Assembly (NCBI RefSeq): GCF_001427785.1 | Contig: NZ_LMHM01000017.1 | Coordinates: forward strand, 208,662-272,661 | Direction of reading: 5' to 3' | DNA length: 64,000 nucleotides | Source of the DNA: Lysobacter sp. Root690 | Lineage (GTDB): Bacteria; Pseudomonadota; Gammaproteobacteria; Xanthomonadales; Xanthomonadaceae | Shown here: piece by piece, positions 62,065 to 64,000 of the stretch | Layout: the number at the start of each line of letters is the position of its first letter | Numbering within the stretch: the first letter of the stretch is position 1 | Program-made: the position numbers and the translations under genes | The notes under the pieces: generated by a model | Database searches by the model: none | Seen by the model: only the letters and a program-made list of their open reading frames with translations | Told to the model about the DNA's origin: nothing

Positions 62065-63444
62065 ATGCAGACCAATCAACAGCAACTCCAGCGCGGCCTG
62101 AGCGAGCGCCACATCCGCCTGATGGCGCTGGGCGCGGCGATCGGCGTGGGCCTGTTCCTGGGCTCGGCCAACGCGATCAAGCTCGCCGGTCCCGGCATCC
62201 TGCTGGCCTACCTGCTCGGCGGCGCGGCGATCTTCATCATCATGCGCGCGCTCGGCGAGATGGCGGTGCACAACCCGGTCGCCGGCTCGTTCAGCCGCTA
62301 CGCGCGCGACTACCTCGGCCCGCTGTCGGGCTATCTGACCGGCTGGAACTACTGGTTCCTGTGGCTGGTGACCTGCGTGGCCGAGATCACCGCGGTCGGC
62401 ATCTACATGCAGATGTGGTTTCCGGATTCGCCGCAATGGGCGTGGGCGCTGGCCGCGCTGATCGCGATGGGTTCGGTGAACCTGATCACGGTCAAGGCCT
62501 ACGGCGAGTTCGAATTCTGGTTCGCGATGATCAAGGTCGTGACCATCGTTGTGATGATCCTGGCCGGCCTGGCGATGATCGTGTTCGGCTTCGGCAACAA
62601 CGGCGTGGCGATCGGCATCAGCAACCTGTGGGCGCATGGCGGTTTCTTCCCCAACGGCGCGCAGGGCGTGCTGATGTCGCTGCAGATGGTGATGTTCGCC
62701 TACCTGGGCGTGGAGATGATCGGCCTGACCGCGGGCGAGGCGGCGAACCCGGCCAAGTCGATTCCCGACGCGATCAACTCGGTGTTCTGGCGGATCGTGA
62801 TCTTCTACGTCGGCGCGCTGTTCGTGATCCTGTCGCTGTACCCGTGGAACGAACTGGGCACCACCGGCAGCCCGTTCGTGATGACCTTCGAGCGCCTGGG
62901 CATCCGCGAGGCGGCCGGCATCATCAACTTCGTCGTGCTGACCGCGGCGCTGTCCTCGTGCAACGGCGGCATCTTCAGCACCGGGCGCATGCTCTACAAC
63001 CTGGCCCAGCAGAAGCAGGCGCCGGCGTTCTTCGCCAACACCTCGGCCGGCGGCGTGCCGCGCGCGGCGGTGCTGGTGTCGGTGGTGGCGTTGCTGGCCG
63101 GCGTGGTGCTGAACTACGTCGCGCCCAAGGAAGTGTTCGTGTGGGTGACCTCGATCGCGACCTTCGGCGCGATCTGGACCTGGGGCGTGATCCTGGTGTC
63201 GCACATGAAGTTCCGTCAGCGCCTCAGCGCGCAGGACAAGGCGGCGCTGGCGTTCCGCATGCCGATGTACCCGGTCGCCTCGTGGATCGCGCTGGCGTTC
63301 CTGGTGCTGGTGATCGGGTTGATGGCGTATTTCCCGGATACGCGCGTGGCGCTGTACGTCGGGCCGGCGTTCCTGATCCTGCTGGTGGTGCTGTACTTCG
63401 CGACCGGGATCAACAAGCGCGACGGCGCGGCGGCTTCGGCCTGA
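62065..63444 (+). CDS. Amino-acid permease (APC/AAT family)
   Basis: 459 residues with about 12 membrane segments. Family motifs include the N-terminal IRLMALGAAIGVGLFLGSAN, the unwound-helix GPGILLAYLLGG, EMAVHNPVAGSFSRYARDYL and the GEAANPAKSIPDAIN loop. It is close in style to ProY/aromatic amino-acid permeases (proton symport); the substrate cannot be told, although AEITAVGIYMQ recalls ProY. It is bracketed by hairpin repeats on both sides. Confidence 0.85.
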   Translation: MQTNQQQLQRGLSERHIRLMALGAAIGVGLFLGSANAIKLAGPGILLAYLLGGAAIFIIMRALGEMAVHNPVAGSFSRYARDYLGPLSGYLTGWNYWFLWLVTCVAEITAVGIYMQMWFPDSPQWAWALAALIAMGSVNLITVKAYGEFEFWFAMIKVVTIVVMILAGLAMIVFGFGNNGVAIGISNLWAHGGFFPNGAQGVLMSLQMVMFAYLGVEMIGLTAGEAANPAKSIPDAINSVFWRIVIFYVGALFVILSLYPWNELGTTGSPFVMTFERLGIREAAGIINFVVLTAALSSCNGGIFSTGRMLYNLAQQKQAPAFFANTSAGGVPRAAVLVSVVALLAGVVLNYVAPKEVFVWVTSIATFGAIWTWGVILVSHMKFRQRLSAQDKAALAFRMPMYPVASWIALAFLVLVIGLMAYFPDTRVALYVGPAFLILLVVLYFATGINKRDGAAASA

Positions 63445-63462
63445 TCTTCGAGCGTTTAAAAG

Positions 63463-63583
63463 CCCCTCTCCCGTTTACGGGAGAGGGGTTGGGGTGAGGG
63501 AAGCGCGCAGCGCGAGCGCTTTTGCTTTCGAGTACGAGCCAGAGCGGCCCTCACCCTAGCCCTCTCCCGTGAACGGGAGAGGG
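63463..63583. repeat. Paired hairpin repeat downstream of the amino-acid permease
   Basis: Hairpin one: CCCCTCTCCCGT at 63463-63474 with its complement at 63477-63488. Hairpin two: CCCTCTCCCGT at 63560-63570 with its complement at 63573-63583. Same family as 61786-61896; the arms here end in ..CCCGT rather than ..CCCGC. Confidence 0.75.
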
Positions 63584-63635
63584 AATTGACCGAGGGTCTT
63601 GAACGTTCTTCGGTACGCCTGGAAAACGCGGGCCC

Positions 63636-64000
63636 TTACTCGCCCGCGACCGCCGCGCCCTTCACCGGCCCGCTCGCCTGCAAACTGCTCGCGGTCTGCG
63701 CCAGTTGCAGGAACTCGCCGCGGTAGCCATTGCGGTCGTCGCCGCGCGCGCCGCGGGCCAGGCCGATCACACCGTTCCAGCCGAAGTCCTGGCCGACATA
63801 GGTGCCGCCGCGCAGCAGATCGCCGAACGCGGCGACCGAGGCGGCGAAACGCAGGCGTTCGCTGGGTTCGCCGGCGATGTCCTTGCGCAGCAACGGGGTC
63901 TCGATCAGGCGGCTGTCGTTCTCGCCCGGACGCTTGTAGCGCAGCCGTAGCAAGGCCAGTTCGCCGCTCTTCGCATCGCCGGCCGCGGCCTTCGGCGCTT
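63636..64000 (-). CDS. VWA-domain protein (YfbK/DUF3520 type), C-terminal end (partial)
   Basis: The gene runs off the right edge; the window holds its last 120 codons with stop at 63636-63638. The visible end (GELALLRLRYKRPGENDSRL, RLRFAASVAAFGDLLRGGTY and YRGEFLQLAQTASSL) is the DUF3520 tail of YfbK-like proteins, which carry a von Willebrand type A domain upstream. Such proteins are surface or lipoprotein-like. The VWA part is not in the window. Confidence 0.7.
   Translation of the reverse strand, partial: APKAAAGDAKSGELALLRLRYKRPGENDSRLIETPLLRKDIAGEPSERLRFAASVAAFGDLLRGGTYVGQDFGWNGVIGLARGARGDDRNGYRGEFLQLAQTASSLQASGPVKGAAVAGE

Overview
High-GC chromosomal DNA, most likely from a Xanthomonadaceae gammaproteobacterium close to Lysobacter. 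The basis is gene content and style: many TonB-dependent receptors, a FecI/FecR-type surface-signalling set, an OmpA/DUF2894 pair, an ndvB-type cyclic glucan synthase, an OsmC-pirin-OsmC operon, and intergenic hairpin repeats of the CCCTCTCCCG...CGGGAGAGGG type. The assignment is from reading alone. No rRNA, convincing tRNA, CRISPR array or insertion sequence was seen.

Layout. 1-5330: end of an OmpA-like gene, a DUF2894 gene, a secreted esterase-like protein, a LytS/LytR-type two-component pair and a chromate transporter. 6037-23368: the most interesting block. Two class II lanthipeptide cassettes (short precursor gene, hairpin, LanM synthetase) point towards each other. They flank an apparent acyl-ester uptake and catabolism module: secreted PHA-depolymerase-like esterase, MaoC hydratase, AraC regulator, TonB receptor, alpha/beta hydrolase and acyl-CoA ligase. 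A small acidic protein and an M13 metallopeptidase follow. The M13 gene sits directly downstream of the second LanM and has a BlaI/MecI-like palindrome at its promoter. No lanthipeptide transporter or leader protease of the usual PCAT type is in the window.

23811-33863: all on the minus strand. It holds an ECF sigma factor, an anti-sigma/FecR protein and an STN-containing TonB receptor, followed by a PraB-like secreted protein, a secreted protein of a type I associate with actinobacteria, two tandem paralogous membrane-anchored proteins and a small Cys-containing secreted protein. 34062-38604: a TetR regulator with an inverted repeat upstream, a cold-shock/DUF1294 fusion, a translationally coupled membrane-protein/XRE pair with a very clear promoter-operator, small unknown genes and a fasciclin protein.

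38771-50282: a 2926-codon cyclic beta-1,2-glucan synthase coupled to a tiny ORF, a remnant of an M16 peptidase gene, and OsmC-pirin-OsmC. 50421-64000: mostly housekeeping or accessory singletons. These are secreted unknowns, a TPR protein, a PepSY protein, an ATP-grasp protein, a VOC protein, DUF3016, excalibur, beta-propeller, YciI, TrmO and SRPBCC proteins, an ABC-2 exporter pair, an amino-acid permease bracketed by hairpin repeats, and the C-terminal end of a VWA protein.
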